A stretch of DNA of 64,000 bases from contig CM055607.1 in assembly GCA_029379385.1 (NCBI GenBank), positions 6,882,001-6,946,000 on the forward strand, read 5' to 3'. This stretch comes from Quillaja saponaria. Its lineage: Eukaryota; Streptophyta; Magnoliopsida; Fabales; Quillajaceae. Made by a program: the position numbers and the translations under genes. Below the pieces are notes generated by a model. That model ran no database searches. It was not told where the DNA came from and saw only the letters and a program-made list of their open reading frames with translations. Below, piece by piece: positions 1 through 12,136 of the stretch; positions within the stretch are counted from its first letter, which is position 1; every line of letters starts with the position of its first letter.

Positions 1-3000
1 ACTAACCAAATCTCCAACAAGTCTTATGTCCTCTGCTGAGTGAAGCTTAGCAACCGACTCTCATGTCATACGTGGGCTTTGTGTTTTTATAAGTATACTA
101 TTATCCTATCTCTTATGTACCCAATGAGTACGTAATAGATAAATTCATAAGCTGTTCATCCACAATTCATTCACAAGTCTTTATTTATTGTAGAGCACTC
201 AATACTTCAACTATTAAATTACGAGTATGATGGGCATGTAAATACCTAATTATTAGCAATAACAAGTCTGTTCATAACTTCTAAATAATTTTGTGCGCAC
301 AATTGATACTGCTTTACTTGAGGATTATTACTACGACTATATAAGATAAATGTATGTGATAGCCATGTTCGTAATTGTCTGCCATATCATTAGTTAAGGC
401 TACGGTGGAATAGGCAAGGGCCCAAAGATCTGTTTTGATTATACTAGGATCAATATTCAATATAGTTTGGCAGGAAGGAGGGTCTAATCAGTTTTAGAGC
501 AGATTATGTTAATCTCTTTTTTGGTTATTATGGCTAATTAGGAGTTAATGAAAAACAATGTTGTTATTGATTCTCTTTTTAGGTTGTGTTGTTTTTTGTA
601 AGAAAGACTTTGTTTAGACGCACAATATAGCAGGATTGACAGTTTCCCAAAGTTTTTAACGATTGATGTTGTAGTTTTTGATGATGATGTTACTAGTCAG
701 AGCTGGTCTCATCTTATCAGCCTAATTTTTAAAACATTTCCATTGGTTATTATTAGGATTGTTAAACAGAGATAAAAGAGTTATGTTTTGTTATTATCAA
801 TATAAAAAGTTAAAAGAAACACCTAATATATATATATATATACATATATATAAAATACCAGCTTCTTGTGGGATTAGATTGCTAAACAAAACAGTTGGCT
901 TCCTTGCTGAAGTTGTCAACAGGTTAATTGTGAACACAGACGGCAGTAACTTATGGAATTTGATAGACAATCCAAGACCTGGGGCTTGATGAGGCTAAGA
1001 AGTTTCAAAAATTGCCATCATATCTATCAGCTGCAGACAAGTATATTAAAGACATGCAAAACAAATGGTTTCCATGTTTCTCCAACAAGACTACTTCATA
1101 CATCAAATAAAGATTGCATAAACTTTCTAGGCTCAGTAATGGCAAGTAAACCATAGATTGCAAGTCATTGCTGCTTGAATGACATTTTAACCACATAATA
1201 CTCGTCGAAAAGAGAGAAAATACCGGAACTAATGGTGCTTGATATAATTCAAGTTTATTATTTTCTTCACCTCAATAATGGCTGCAAAATCAACTAATCC
1301 ACTCTCCAACATGTCTTCTGTAAGTTCCTATGTTGAGTAAGCTTAGCAGGCTACTCTCATGCTATACAATGTCAAACAAATGTATTCAAGCAACAGAGAG
1401 CAACAACTTTCATTGCCAGCAGACGAATTCCCACGATTCAGATTACCACCTATTTGTACCGCACACTCCAAGAACAAGAACCCGTTCACTGTTTACTTCA
1501 ATTAATAATGATGTTCCCAATAACCACATTTCAATCTTAAATTTTGACTTATGACTAATATTACTACCTGACAGATTTACATCCCAAACTCAATGGATAA
1601 AAACAAATCTAAAATCCTAATACCATAAACAAAATTTAAGTTTTCCATCATCCGACTACTGTTGTTTTCGAGTGTTAGGTCAGCATGAAGTAGTGAAGAA
1701 GGTGAATGGTTTGTCAGACATACCCAGGCATAAAGCAAATCTGTAATGTTACTGTTCACATTTGTTTTCAAATGGGAAGGAGATGGACTTAGACCTAAAA
1801 GCCACCAAAATCATTCATAGCATTCACTTCAAGTATAAGCCATCAGTAGGAATTACAATTAAACAATGTCAAGAAAGTTACAACAACTAGCCACAGAATT
1901 CATTTACCTTTTCATGACTCCATTCTTCAGCTTTAGCTACATCCCTTGTGCAGAGTGACTGAGCTATAGCCATGATAAACACAATGGTAAACCTATACCT
2001 ATACCTATACAAGAAAATCTGATTCCTGTAAGATCTATGACCATTGGAAATTTCAGTTTCAGTTCCTGTAAGATCTAGTCTTCAAATAAATTAGTTGTTT
2101 CAGTTATTGATGTAAGGGTATGTTCATCCAGTAGGCATGTAAGTTACGTAGGTACTCTCAATAGTACTTTCAACTAAATTATTGCACACAGCTTTCTGAA
2201 CTAAATGTTAAAACATTATTTAACCCCCAATTTTTTATTTTTCCAAGTAGCACAAATGCAGACACACGCAAGGGAACACATAAATGCAAATGACAGCCCA
2301 AATTGGGCGCCTACATCATAACTCTTTAGGATGGAAGCCTAACTACCTGCTCCATATTCAAGTTACAGGAGCTTCTCTTCCAATTTGCAAGAGAAACCAT
2401 CAACATACGGACTGCAGGGAGAAGGAGCTAGATACAATGGAAAACAGAAATTGTTAAAATTGAAATGAGATCAACACAGTGCTTCTCTATCAACCAAAAT
2501 CCAAGCCACAGCAGTAATTGTAGCATTAAAAGGATCACTAAAACAAAAACTATATCAGGATGACAACTGCATTCTGCAAAACATAAATTTTCTGCTCCCC
2601 TCATTACCGTCTATGACACTTGGAACCTGTTTGATGTCCCCAGCAACTACTTCCACCAATGAAATACAGTTCAGTCCACTTGCATTCCTATCTACAAGTC
2701 ATCATTTATGTGCTAACTGCATACAGAGCATAGCCACAAAAACAATTGCTTCCGAATGCACATTCCTCTTTCAACACACAGTTCTGTCCAGACATAAAAT
2801 CTAAGAACGTAGACATATACTCATACAATAGTGCAAAAGTTAGAATCTTGGAACATATAAGTGACAAAAAAACTAACATGAATAAAAGACTTTCATTTAG
2901 TGAAGCGAAGTCGTACATTGAGTTAACTATGAGGATGCATTTTCATTTGAATCAAGATTTCTAAAATGCCTTTTGGTGAACCTAGATAGAACTTCGAAGT

Positions 3001-3062
3001 TCAACTATAAGTTGGAGAATAGGAAACTAAACCCACAAAAGAGTAAAAATCAGTAACCCTAT
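1..3062. other. Intergenic, no gene recognised
   Basis: I see no convincing exon on either strand; the open frames are short and have no recognisable motif. The last few hundred bases probably carry the 3' UTR of the Yip1-family gene on the minus strand. Bases 1-70 resemble bases 1293-1362 (shared CTCCAACA, GTCTT, AAGCTTAGCA and CTCTCATG words in the same order), so an old local duplication is likely. Confidence 0.5.
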
Positions 3063-3800
3063 TCAAAAAACAATCAGAAGTGCGAAGAGCATGTAAATCA
3101 AAAAGCAGGCATACGCAACCAATCTGCGGTGCTCATCCCATCTTGCGACCTCCACTAAAAGCCTCGTGCAAACCCGGGTAGACCATATCACAAAAACTGC
3201 AGCCATGGCAAAATTTACCAGCCCACCTTGGGGAATGAACAACGAGAAAGCCGATAAAATCACCATGGGCAACATACAGTACCCAATCAAGCTCAAACAT
3301 CGGTACAAATCCAGAGTCCCCTGACGCCCCGCCAACATATTGAACACAACGTAGAGAAAGAATGCAGCAACAGTTACCCATCCCAAGATAATACCAAAAT
3401 GGATCTTTCCGGCAAGTAATTGGAACAACCCAAAAGCCATCAAGAACAGAAATGGACCTGATAAATCCGCATCATCATGGAGATTTGGGGTAGCACGAAA
3501 TGGGTTTAAGATTGAGATTGTCTTAGAACAGATTTGCTTGGTATTGATGCCCAGCTCTTCGAGAAGTGGAGGCTCCTCACCGAAGTTCGTACTGGAGCTA
3601 CCAATGGAACCGGACCCGAACTGTGGAGCGGGAAACGATGTCGACGCAGCAGCAGAGCCCACATCGAATGACATAAACGGAATGGGATTCGAAGGTCGTG
3701 GCTGAAACGGCGCCGTGGGACGTAGCTGCGTCGTGGCTGTAGGTCCAGGCTTCCCCCCAGATGGGAAAACGACGGGAGGGACATTAAATTCTTTCGACAT
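3063..3800 (-). CDS. Yip1-family integral membrane protein (YIPF5/YIP5-like)
   Basis: Single-exon gene of 245 residues. I chose the ATG at 3800 (MSKEFNVPPVVFPSGG) over an upstream in-frame ATG at 3893, because plant Yip1-family proteins of this type begin with this proline-rich motif. Residues 1 to about 80 are a Pro/Ser/Gly-rich cytosolic tail. About residues 75-110 hold the conserved EEPPLLEELGIN segment, followed by DLSGPFLF. Five hydrophobic segments then fill the C-terminal half, as expected of the Yip1 domain. Family knowledge: Yip1 proteins sit in ER/Golgi/TGN membranes, bind Rab GTPases and help vesicle formation. Nothing looks broken. The exact paralogue cannot be settled by eye. Confidence 0.9.
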   Translation of the reverse strand: MSKEFNVPPVVFPSGGKPGPTATTQLRPTAPFQPRPSNPIPFMSFDVGSAAASTSFPAPQFGSGSIGSSSTNFGEEPPLLEELGINTKQICSKTISILNPFRATPNLHDDADLSGPFLFLMAFGLFQLLAGKIHFGIILGWVTVAAFFLYVVFNMLAGRQGTLDLYRCLSLIGYCMLPMVILSAFSLFIPQGGLVNFAMAAVFVIWSTRVCTRLLVEVARWDEHRRLVAYACFLIYMLFALLIVF

Positions 3801-3988
3801 TGATGGGTTTTGGTATTTTTGGAAGAAGAAATAGGACTGAAGGCGGAAGATCGAATGGGAACGAAAGCAGATTAGCAAGAAGCTGAAGTCCAAGATTTTG
3901 GGAGGAACCGAAATATATCAATGGAGAAACTGTGAGGGAGTGACACACCCTTTTTAATTCTGGAACAACGAAGGGAGTAAATTTTTTG

Positions 3989-4018
3989 TTTTTTTTTTTT
4001 TTTTGGGGGGGGGGGGGG
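3989..4018. repeat. Adjacent poly-T and poly-G tracts
   Basis: A T16 run followed directly by a G14 run, about 190 bp upstream of the Yip1-family start codon. Homopolymers of this kind are length-unstable and error-prone in assemblies. Confidence 0.9.
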
Positions 4019-7000
4019 AGGATAAGTAATTTGGAAAATATTGGATAAAACAATAAATTAACCTTAATTTTTAAACAGTATATTTGGACCGAAAATGGTG
4101 GGTGATGCCGATAACTCGGCTGCAACTACTTTACTTTTTCTGACTTTATATGAAGCATATGTAATCCTAACATGAACATTATCTTATCCTGACTAATCAA
4201 GCTCTTAAATTTTGTAATCACTAGACATCCTAATTCCTAAAATGAAAGTCAAGATGCCATTTGAATTCTTGGTTGGAGGACCAGTTTTACCTACATACTT
4301 GGCATAATATCCGTAGGTGAGATGTTTCAGGGGCTCATTGATCTTCTCCTATAAGTTTCTCTGATTTTGCTTCCCACTCATTTTGCATTTGGAATCTTTT
4401 AACTATAAATCTAGAGACCAGTATTTGGTAATTCTCTATGTGGCCACTGTGTTATTGTTTTGACTTCTTAGAATCGAAGCAGTTGTTAAATCTTTGCAAA
4501 ATTATCGGTCTTTCTGTGAGTACCCAATGCAGGAAAAGAAGCTTATTTTTGGTTCCTAGTTTCTTTTGCATTAGTCTACTGAGCTGTTGAAAAAGATTAT
4601 TGGCTTCGAGTTGTCTGAGATAGATGATTTCTGCTGTTATTATATGTTGTATTCCAACCGCATAAGGGTGATTGATATGTGGGAAGAAAGATGTGTAATC
4701 GCTTACAAGCTTTTCTAGGCATTTTACCAAACATTTTCAAGAAGTTGACTCTGGATTTCTGAATCTTTGCCAAGATAATTATATATCATCAGATGGAGTT
4801 CCATATGCATTGAATTTGATGACCATGTAGCTCATAACTTCAAAAAGTAAATATTCATCACATACGCAATGTGTGGCCAGGATAAGAGCTTTTATTGACG
4901 CAAAAGCATCTGTACGATTAGAATTGGCAGGATTTAGCTGATTCTTGAGCTGAAGTGGAGCCGATCTTGAGATCTGAACTAGGCATGGAATTGGAGTTTG
5001 TTTTAGAAAGTTTCTGCTTCAGCTCCGAAAACAAAGCCTGATTCTTCTGGTTAAGCATTTGAGCTTTTTTTCCTTAACCATTCATTTTGCTGGATTATGT
5101 GACAGTTTTGGAAATACAAACATATGTTTAACAATTTGAGACGATTACTTTTAACACTCTTTCCTCTGCTGATTGCATAATTCTTAACTGTAAACGACTT
5201 GTGAAACAATCACAATATCTGTGTATGTATATTGTTTCACCAAATGAGACTTGAGAATCATTGTATTTGAAGAAAACAGTACTTCTCTGCAAAAGACTAG
5301 ATAGCATTAGACTTGCGTGAAAAAAATGGTGGTGCAGACTGTCTGAAATTGTTCTGTGATAACAGAAATTGTCTGAGTAATATATCTGAGAGAGATTTAA
5401 TATCTTCAAATGTAAATGAATCCAGGGATATCAATGATCAGAATTCAGAAAGTAGAATATGTTGTCCTACCAATCAAAAGTCATACATTTAGTTGAATAT
5501 ATAGAAGACTTGAGTTGAGTAAACGAAGCAAAATACTTGTACACAATCACACCCTTGATAGTGAAAAAGTAGGTTCACTTGAATCATATCCTCTCTATTA
5601 GGGGGGCTGTCGTATCTTGTTACGTGAACTTAGATTTCTCCTATATAAAGAAACAAACAAAAGTAGTCTATAAAGCCGCAATGCCTGCCATTTTAATGCT
5701 AAAACAAATTCAATTTTTAAGACTTCAACCGTTGTAGAGAGCATGCAAGCTGGCAATCCCTTAAAAAAAAAATACCTTTAATAACGCGTATTTAGCATTA
5801 TATGAAATATATACTAGTAAATATAAGAGATCGTTAAAATCTTTTGTACGCGTACGTGTATTCAGCATTGTATGAAATATATACTAGTAAATACAAGAGA
5901 TTGTTATGGAAATGAGGAAAAGTAATTTGTTGGTATAGAAAGGACAATGTATCTCCCTTTGTGTTACTAGGTTACATGTATAGGCTCGCCTCCTCTACTC
6001 TCAGTGTGATACTGATAATTTAAAGAAGAAAATTAACTAACGTTGAGTACTCACGTAATCCAAATTTCATAAAGACGTACTCTATCTTGCATTAATTGAT
6101 CTAATATGTAACGTTTCATTGTATTAGCAGACCATATACAGAACATCAATTTTTAAGTGGATGTAGTAGTGACATGAATAATCAGTCTCTCAACAAAATG
6201 AAATTTACTGCACATGATCTAGAACATAGATACAGCAGGAAGGACAGGAAGGACAGGAAGCATGTGGTTTAGATAGACAGCAGTGCTCAGCCCTAATTTT
6301 CTTAAATTCTCGTCTACCTTCCAAACTTCACAACACACTCATTACCTCTAAATGGTCACTCAAACGCTTTGTCTATTTGTTATAAAATTAAAATGAGAAA
6401 AAGAAAAAGAAAATGGCAAATCTAGAATCAAATTAACAAAAATTACAACGAGTATAGTAAACTGAGTCATCCAGATAGATTGCAGAATAGATTAAAATTT
6501 ACATCCAAGACCAAAGCAGTCAGTTCTACATTTATATACTGTTCATTATTATTCCGCAGATAAGTGATACTATCCAGTATCGCTAGTGATAGAGCTTCAC
6601 AAAATTGAGTTGCTCCTGCTACTCCGAGTGATGACCTCCCAAACTCTTTGGCCACGTTCCCACGAATTCTCTTGAGCTTTTTAGGGAGCTGTAACCAGGC
6701 AAAAAGGAGGAAAAAACAAAAGAGAAGACAATACTAGTCATCATCTCCATTGATTCAGATACTAAATGTTATATTTAATGTTTATTACATCTTATCTAAG
6801 GTCAATCATTACATAATACTCTACAAAAATGACAAATCTAACAAATTTGGAGGGAAAATGAGTTTTTCTTTTTATAAAAAAATAATACTATTTTTAGAAT
6901 ATCTGCTTCCATCTAACAATCAAAAATATTTTCTTCTTTGTATGCAATGTTCTTCAACGCCACCAAATAGCATTTTTCTAACATTTAGAGCTCAGACAAC

Positions 7001-7410
7001 AAAGGAAAATTCAAGTGAAAACTCGAAAAAAAAAAAAAACGATCTATAAGCCTTCTACATGTGAATAATTCGAGTACATACCTTAAACCAAGTTGAGCAC
7101 CTGCTTATTCAGCTCTTTTACAATCCTTCAATATTCAGTCCTCACGATCATCATTTGAGCTCTAAGATCTTTATCTGGAGAACTTAAATGCCCATGAGTT
7201 CAATCATGGAAGATGCAATAAGCATCTGTTGGAACAGAGAATGGAGGAAAGGATAAATACAGCTGACTGTTTAATGAATAAACTACACTTTCACTCCAAC
7301 TCGGTCTTATGCCTGCACTCCACCCAGCTGAGATAAAATGGGAAGCTGTTTCAGCCCATCATATCCAAGTAATGTTTTGGCTGAAAAGGTGCAGGCATGG
7401 CCCATGCCCC
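4019..7410. other. Intergenic, no gene supported
   Basis: No complete gene seen. A minus-strand frame around 4940-5070 reads like a short leucine-zipper-like helix (NQKNQALFSELKQKL) but has no partner exon. Bases 5791-5840 and 5860-5907 are an imperfect local duplication sharing TGAAATATATACTAGTAAAT. A minus-strand stretch at 6467-6690, preceded by an acceptor-like TTACAG, stays open for about 73 codons and could be a 3' UTR or alternative last exon of the R3H gene, but nothing in it is recognisable. Confidence 0.4.
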
Positions 7411-9422
7411 TCATCGGGGCCGGGCCAATCCAAAACATGCAGCAGGTTGCTGTTGATGAGACTGTAGAAACAAGCACATAGTACTCAGTGAATAATTGTA
7501 AATTCAGATGAGAAATAAAAAGCTAAAAGAAATGACTAGCTATGATTATATGGGAGAAGTGCCCTCTGCTATTTTCTTTCTTCAGATGCAATGTCTGTCA
7601 TTAATAGTTACATCTACATTTTAGCACACAAAACTTCTTTCCTGGTCCACCGCATTTGCATAAGAGTATAGGTAATTGGAATATTTATTCGCAATATATA
7701 AGGCATAAATGGGGTAAATCTGACGCTGAAAATTGCAAAGTAATTTACAGGTCCCAATTATTATCACTCTTCACAAATTAAGAATTCTAACGTATAATCA
7801 CATAAGACCTCTACAGTTCCTATAGTTTGTCTTATTGGGTGGCTCACCAGCACAATTGGGAAGTACGATTTACTTTCACATGGTTTTAGGGGATGCGAGG
7901 AGTTTCAAAATGACAAATGTAACACCAAACTTTAAAATCTTGCTAGTGAGTATGGTTTTCTTTATCTAAACGTATTTTGACAAAGACATAACATGGTGGA
8001 AGTCAAGAACCTTTCCACCACAATGATAATTCAATTAGGCAAAGTGCTAGAACAGGCCCAAAAACTGAAGAACCATGGAAGCTGCTGTACCTGTGAAAAA
8101 GGTTGGTGAACATGTTCATGATGGATGAATGGAAATCCAGGGTGCTGGCTATGATATTGAGATGAATGCAGATACATTGTTGATGAGGATCGCAAGCCAA
8201 CACGGTTATGATTAAAAGATGCCATTACGGTCTTTGGATGGCCATACCCAATTCCAGCTGGTGAAGATGCTGCAGCCCATCGCCCAGGGAGATGCTGAGG
8301 AAGTGGCTGAGGTTGGTGTTCTGTAGAAATCTGAGGCCTATAAGTGGGTCCAAATTGTGGAAACTCAGTGTTGTAGTTCAATGCAGATGTGTACATAGGC
8401 AGCATGGTGTAAGGTCCTCCACTGAACCCAAACCCAGGATCAAATCTTTGCATATACCTGGAATGCAAGTGATAGGGAAACCTTTGCTGATCTTTACAAC
8501 AAAGTAATTTTCAAATAGCTAGCTACCAAGTATTTTTAATTTTTAACTGTTAAAAAATAAAAACTTGATAGAAAGTTGATGCAGGTCATTTGTCCATAAG
8601 TTTCATTTGCTTAGAATAATTGATCTTTCAAAGTTCAAGTGGCTACTTTGATGTTTTGATTTTTACTCTTAATACGCCTCAAGAATAAAGGGATTTTTTT
8701 TTTGGCCAATTTCTTATAAAAGGTCTGTTACCCAAATTATACTATTATGTTCTATTCTTAGTATTCCCTTTCTCGCTCTTTTTGGAGATGCATATAAGTT
8801 TCATTGTATTTCAATGACGCCACGTTACTCAAGGGTAATACATTTTATGGGTGCTTCTCCCTTGGCTTTTAGTGCTTACAAAAAAGTACCCCAGGTCCTG
8901 ATGCTTTTACGAGCTGCTATGCCTTTCAAATTTATATTGCTAAAGGAGCCTTCTTATATTTGTAAAATCTCCTAATCAACCTAAAGCTAAGATAGTCCCT
9001 CCCCTACAACTGGTTGGATGGGAGCTTTCAATACCCAAACTCCAAAATAGGTAAATTAAAGAACCTAATAAAGCACCTTCAGCCAGTATACTGTATGTCC
9101 TAAGTAGTTTTCTAAATCAAAGATTGAGATCCTCCAGAATCCATTTATACACAAAGAAATTGCACCAGATCTCTTTTCTATTTGGGAAAAGTGTTAAAAA
9201 AAAGTCATGTAGTTTTAAGTTATTTCATCTAAATTATGAGCTGCCAATAGGTTGACAAAAACAAAAGATTAGTCCAATGCAGTTGACTGGTGATATGAGG
9301 TAGACCCAACAGACTTACTAAGCAGCATTTTTTATTGAACATTTATGGAAATAAATGTAAGCTTTGTTTTTTCCAAACAGTTAATATTTAAATTATTCAA
9401 ATTTGAGAGCCAGAAAAGAATA

Positions 9423-9464
<42 letters not shown>

Positions 9465-11686
9465 GTAACTGGGAAGCAACAATTAAAAAAAAAAAAAAAC
9501 ACTCAAAAGAAATGTACATACCTATCATAGCTCCTATCATAATCAGGATCCTTGCAGTCAACGTCACAGTCCCAAAAGATAGCGACACTGTTACCTTGTT
9601 TGTACCTAACAACTGGCTCATTCTCTGTACTACTTCTAGCTGACCTACTGCTACTTGTTGAAGAGTCAATCAAACCCCTTCCAGAATTTGTATCAGATAC
9701 ACAAGTAGATTTATCTTCCAATTTTGAGATCACCAAGGAACCATGCAGGGTGTTATCCTACTGTCTTGGTTGGCTTTCTGGTTTGGCAACCACATTACCA
9801 CCATTACTGCTCAAATTAAAGATCCTGGCACGAGCCCTGTTATACTCCTCTTTTCTTTCCTCCACACTTTTAGAGCTGTTTGAATTTGAGGCGTTTGAAT
9901 TTCCATTATTAACAAACTGAGACTGTTTCTGTGGTCTCTGTTTAATAGCAACCTTAAATACAGTGCTGTCTTCTGCTGGTAAATTTACAGGAATGTCTGC
10001 AAGGCGAATTAAAGGAAGTCGACATTCAGAAGGCTTACTGACAATGATTCTGCAACCAGAACCATCTTGTAAACTATTATCCAACAAAACCATTGACTGC
10101 AGTGAGTAATGCTGCGCAATGCGGTGTGCAGCCAACCTTAGATAGGAAGTTGGCAGTTGCTGAAATTCTAGTCGCTGTTGAGTAGGATCACAAATAAATT
10201 TCTCAACATCTTGCTCCATCCGTAAAACTGGATAAATGGAATCAGCAGCAATCAGCTATACCCAAGATCATTTGAAACATATGAAAGATGCTCAAATGCT
10301 CAAGTAATTAAAATGGAATCTGAGAATGTTCATTATTTTCTAGGATAATTTCGATTATTTTCAAAAGCATACTACTATTGGCAAGTATGGAAATTCACAT
10401 TATATACTCGATAAGACAGATATCTTGGAGGAATTTCTACAACAAGTTGTTTAATCAGTAAACAACCACAAACCAAATTCTCACAAAATTCAAGAGGAGT
10501 CTCAATGAAAGCCTTGTTTTTCTTTTGAAAATTACAAACCTTCCTTGCAGCATCACAAGTTTATTTTCTCCACATATTTTTTGTATCACAAGAACAGAAA
10601 CATTCAAACTATAATTTTTTTTTTTTCCTGAAACGTGATAGATATCTTTGCACCCCTACCTATAAATAACACATCCAATTTTGTCAGAATACATAAACCC
10701 AATGCCTCAAAATTGCTTATGTTTGGGATACTGCATGTTCACGGCAGTATAAGATCCTAAAAGTTTCTTCTTATTTATGTGAATTTTGTTTTACCATAAT
10801 TTTTTTTTAAGTCAATAGAGAAAGTGGAACAGTTCTACAATTTTATAAAAAAACAGAGCAATACAAAAAGAGAGAGACTAAGGCAGAAGCTCAAAGAATT
10901 GACACTCAGTTCAAACTAAGGTTGTTGATACATAAAGGAATAGCATAGTTTGAAGCAGTGCACAAGACTAACACCAACATACAGAGACGTCAAAAATATT
11001 CAATTCTTTCTATTTTCTAAAAACTAGATTTGTGTTACATATCTCAGATGGGAGCTGTTTACCTTCACTCAAGTGTACACCTCGATTTAGTTAAAACAGA
11101 TCGTAATGAACGTTGTATCAACAACCGTGACAACCTTAAAAAGGAAAGCATCCAATGCCAGAAACATACTATAGATTCTGGTTCAATAAGTGAAGAATAA
11201 AATTCCAAGCAAAAACAAATAATAATAATAAGTGAAAAACAAAACAGCTGAATGGAAACCATAAGCCCGCAATACAACAACCTTTAAAACATTCCTCGTT
11301 GACAATCAAGAACATACTAACAAACCAACTCGAAAAAGTAATAATTAGAAAGCAATTAAAGTAATCCACAAAATTAAAAATTACAATACCATAACACTAA
11401 GCACCCATTCATGCATACAAATGACTGGACATGTGAGCTTACTTGATAGCCGTTCCCTTGGGTTCTGAATAGCTTCACGAAGAAACTGATCAATCTGATT
11501 AATAACATCCTCCGAAGCCACCGCAGAAGAAGACGTAGACGTTGAAGCCGAGGAAGCAGATGCTTCTGCTAACTCCTGAGCCTTGGAATCTTTGTTAGAA
11601 GAGAGCATCAATTGGCTCATGGACGCGTCCAAGTCGGCTGCCTCCCATGATTCCGGGGCTCTGTGATCCTCTGCAGAGCCCTCCAT
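7411..11686 (-). CDS. R3H/SUZ-domain RNA-binding protein, with an in-frame stop
   Basis: Four exons on the minus strand: 11443-11686, 9522-10227, 8091-8457 and 7411-7461; all phases match and junctions are GT..AG. The conceptual product is 455 residues. The R3H domain lies at about residues 83-150 (LEFQQLPTSYLRLAAHRIAQ, including the Arg-x3-His signature RLAAH), and a SUZ-type motif follows at about 205-220 (SVEERKEEYNRARARIFN). The low-complexity Pro/Gln/Tyr-rich tail ends in FGLARPR, the usual end of this plant family. R3H/SUZ proteins bind single-stranded nucleic acid, mainly mRNA. The oddity is a TAG at 9758-9760, in frame inside exon 2, which would stop the protein at 237 residues just after SUZ. 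Downstream coding similarity continues in the same frame, so this is a nonsense change, not an intron. It may be a real null allele, an early pseudogene or a base error. Confidence 0.75.
9424..9459. repeat. (AT)n microsatellite in R3H intron 2
   Basis: About 18 uninterrupted AT units just downstream of the exon 2 donor on the minus strand. Confidence 0.95.
9758..9760 (-). other. In-frame TAG inside R3H exon 2
   Basis: Reads CTA on the plus strand. The frame before it (ending KPESQPRQ) and after it (DNTLHGSLVISKLEDK) is the same, and both sides look like R3H-family protein. An intron is excluded because no bases need to be removed. Confidence 0.85.
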
Positions 11687-12136
11687 GGCTAAGAGGAGAG
11701 AAAAAGAGGAAACTTTCTAGGGTTAAGGTATCCAACGAATCATCAAAAAAGGTCAATATATGGGTCCTTGAAAGAGAATGAAATACTTGAATTTTGAGGT
11801 CGGAATTTCATGTGAGGAGGTAAAGAATTAGGGTTAGGGTTTGGAATTAGACGGAGAGATGCGAGGGAGGAAGATAGGGTTTGAGGGTGGTGTCTTTCTT
11901 TACATGAGGATGGTGTGCGCGTGTATTTCTCTGACACGTGTCATAGCGTAAGAATAATATTGTAGCTTTGAGACTTGCTTTAGTACGGTAGCATCCACAA
12001 TTAAAGTCTGCGTGCTGGGTGGATCCGACTGATTCCACTGGGTTTGTCACATTTTCCCGCAGCCACCTGAAAATTGAAACACTGCTTCAGGAAGGAAGAG
12101 AGAGATACGCACACAATTTTTTGCAGAGAATCAGAG
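11687..12136. promoter_or_regulatory. Shared bidirectional promoter between R3H and NFU genes
   Basis: The two start codons are 450 bp apart and point away from each other, so both 5' UTRs and promoters must lie here. A perfect 12-bp palindrome TGACACGTGTCA occupies 11932-11943, with the G-box CACGTG at 11935-11940. G-boxes of this type are bound by plant bZIP and bHLH factors, including ABA and light regulators. Being palindromic, it could serve both genes. I see no obvious TATA box. Confidence 0.6.

Noticed and set aside
4452..4730. 92-codon minus-strand open frame
   Set aside because: No recognisable motif, no conserved-looking composition and no splice context.
4930..5070. Minus-strand leucine-zipper-like peptide (KAQMLNQKNQALFSELKQKL), possibly from an HD-Zip gene
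   Set aside because: No homeodomain, start or splice partner nearby; too short to call.
9424..9669. Open frame running from the R3H exon into the AT microsatellite
   Set aside because: Its tail translates an (AT)n tract and the R3H splice donor at 9521 ends the exon before it.
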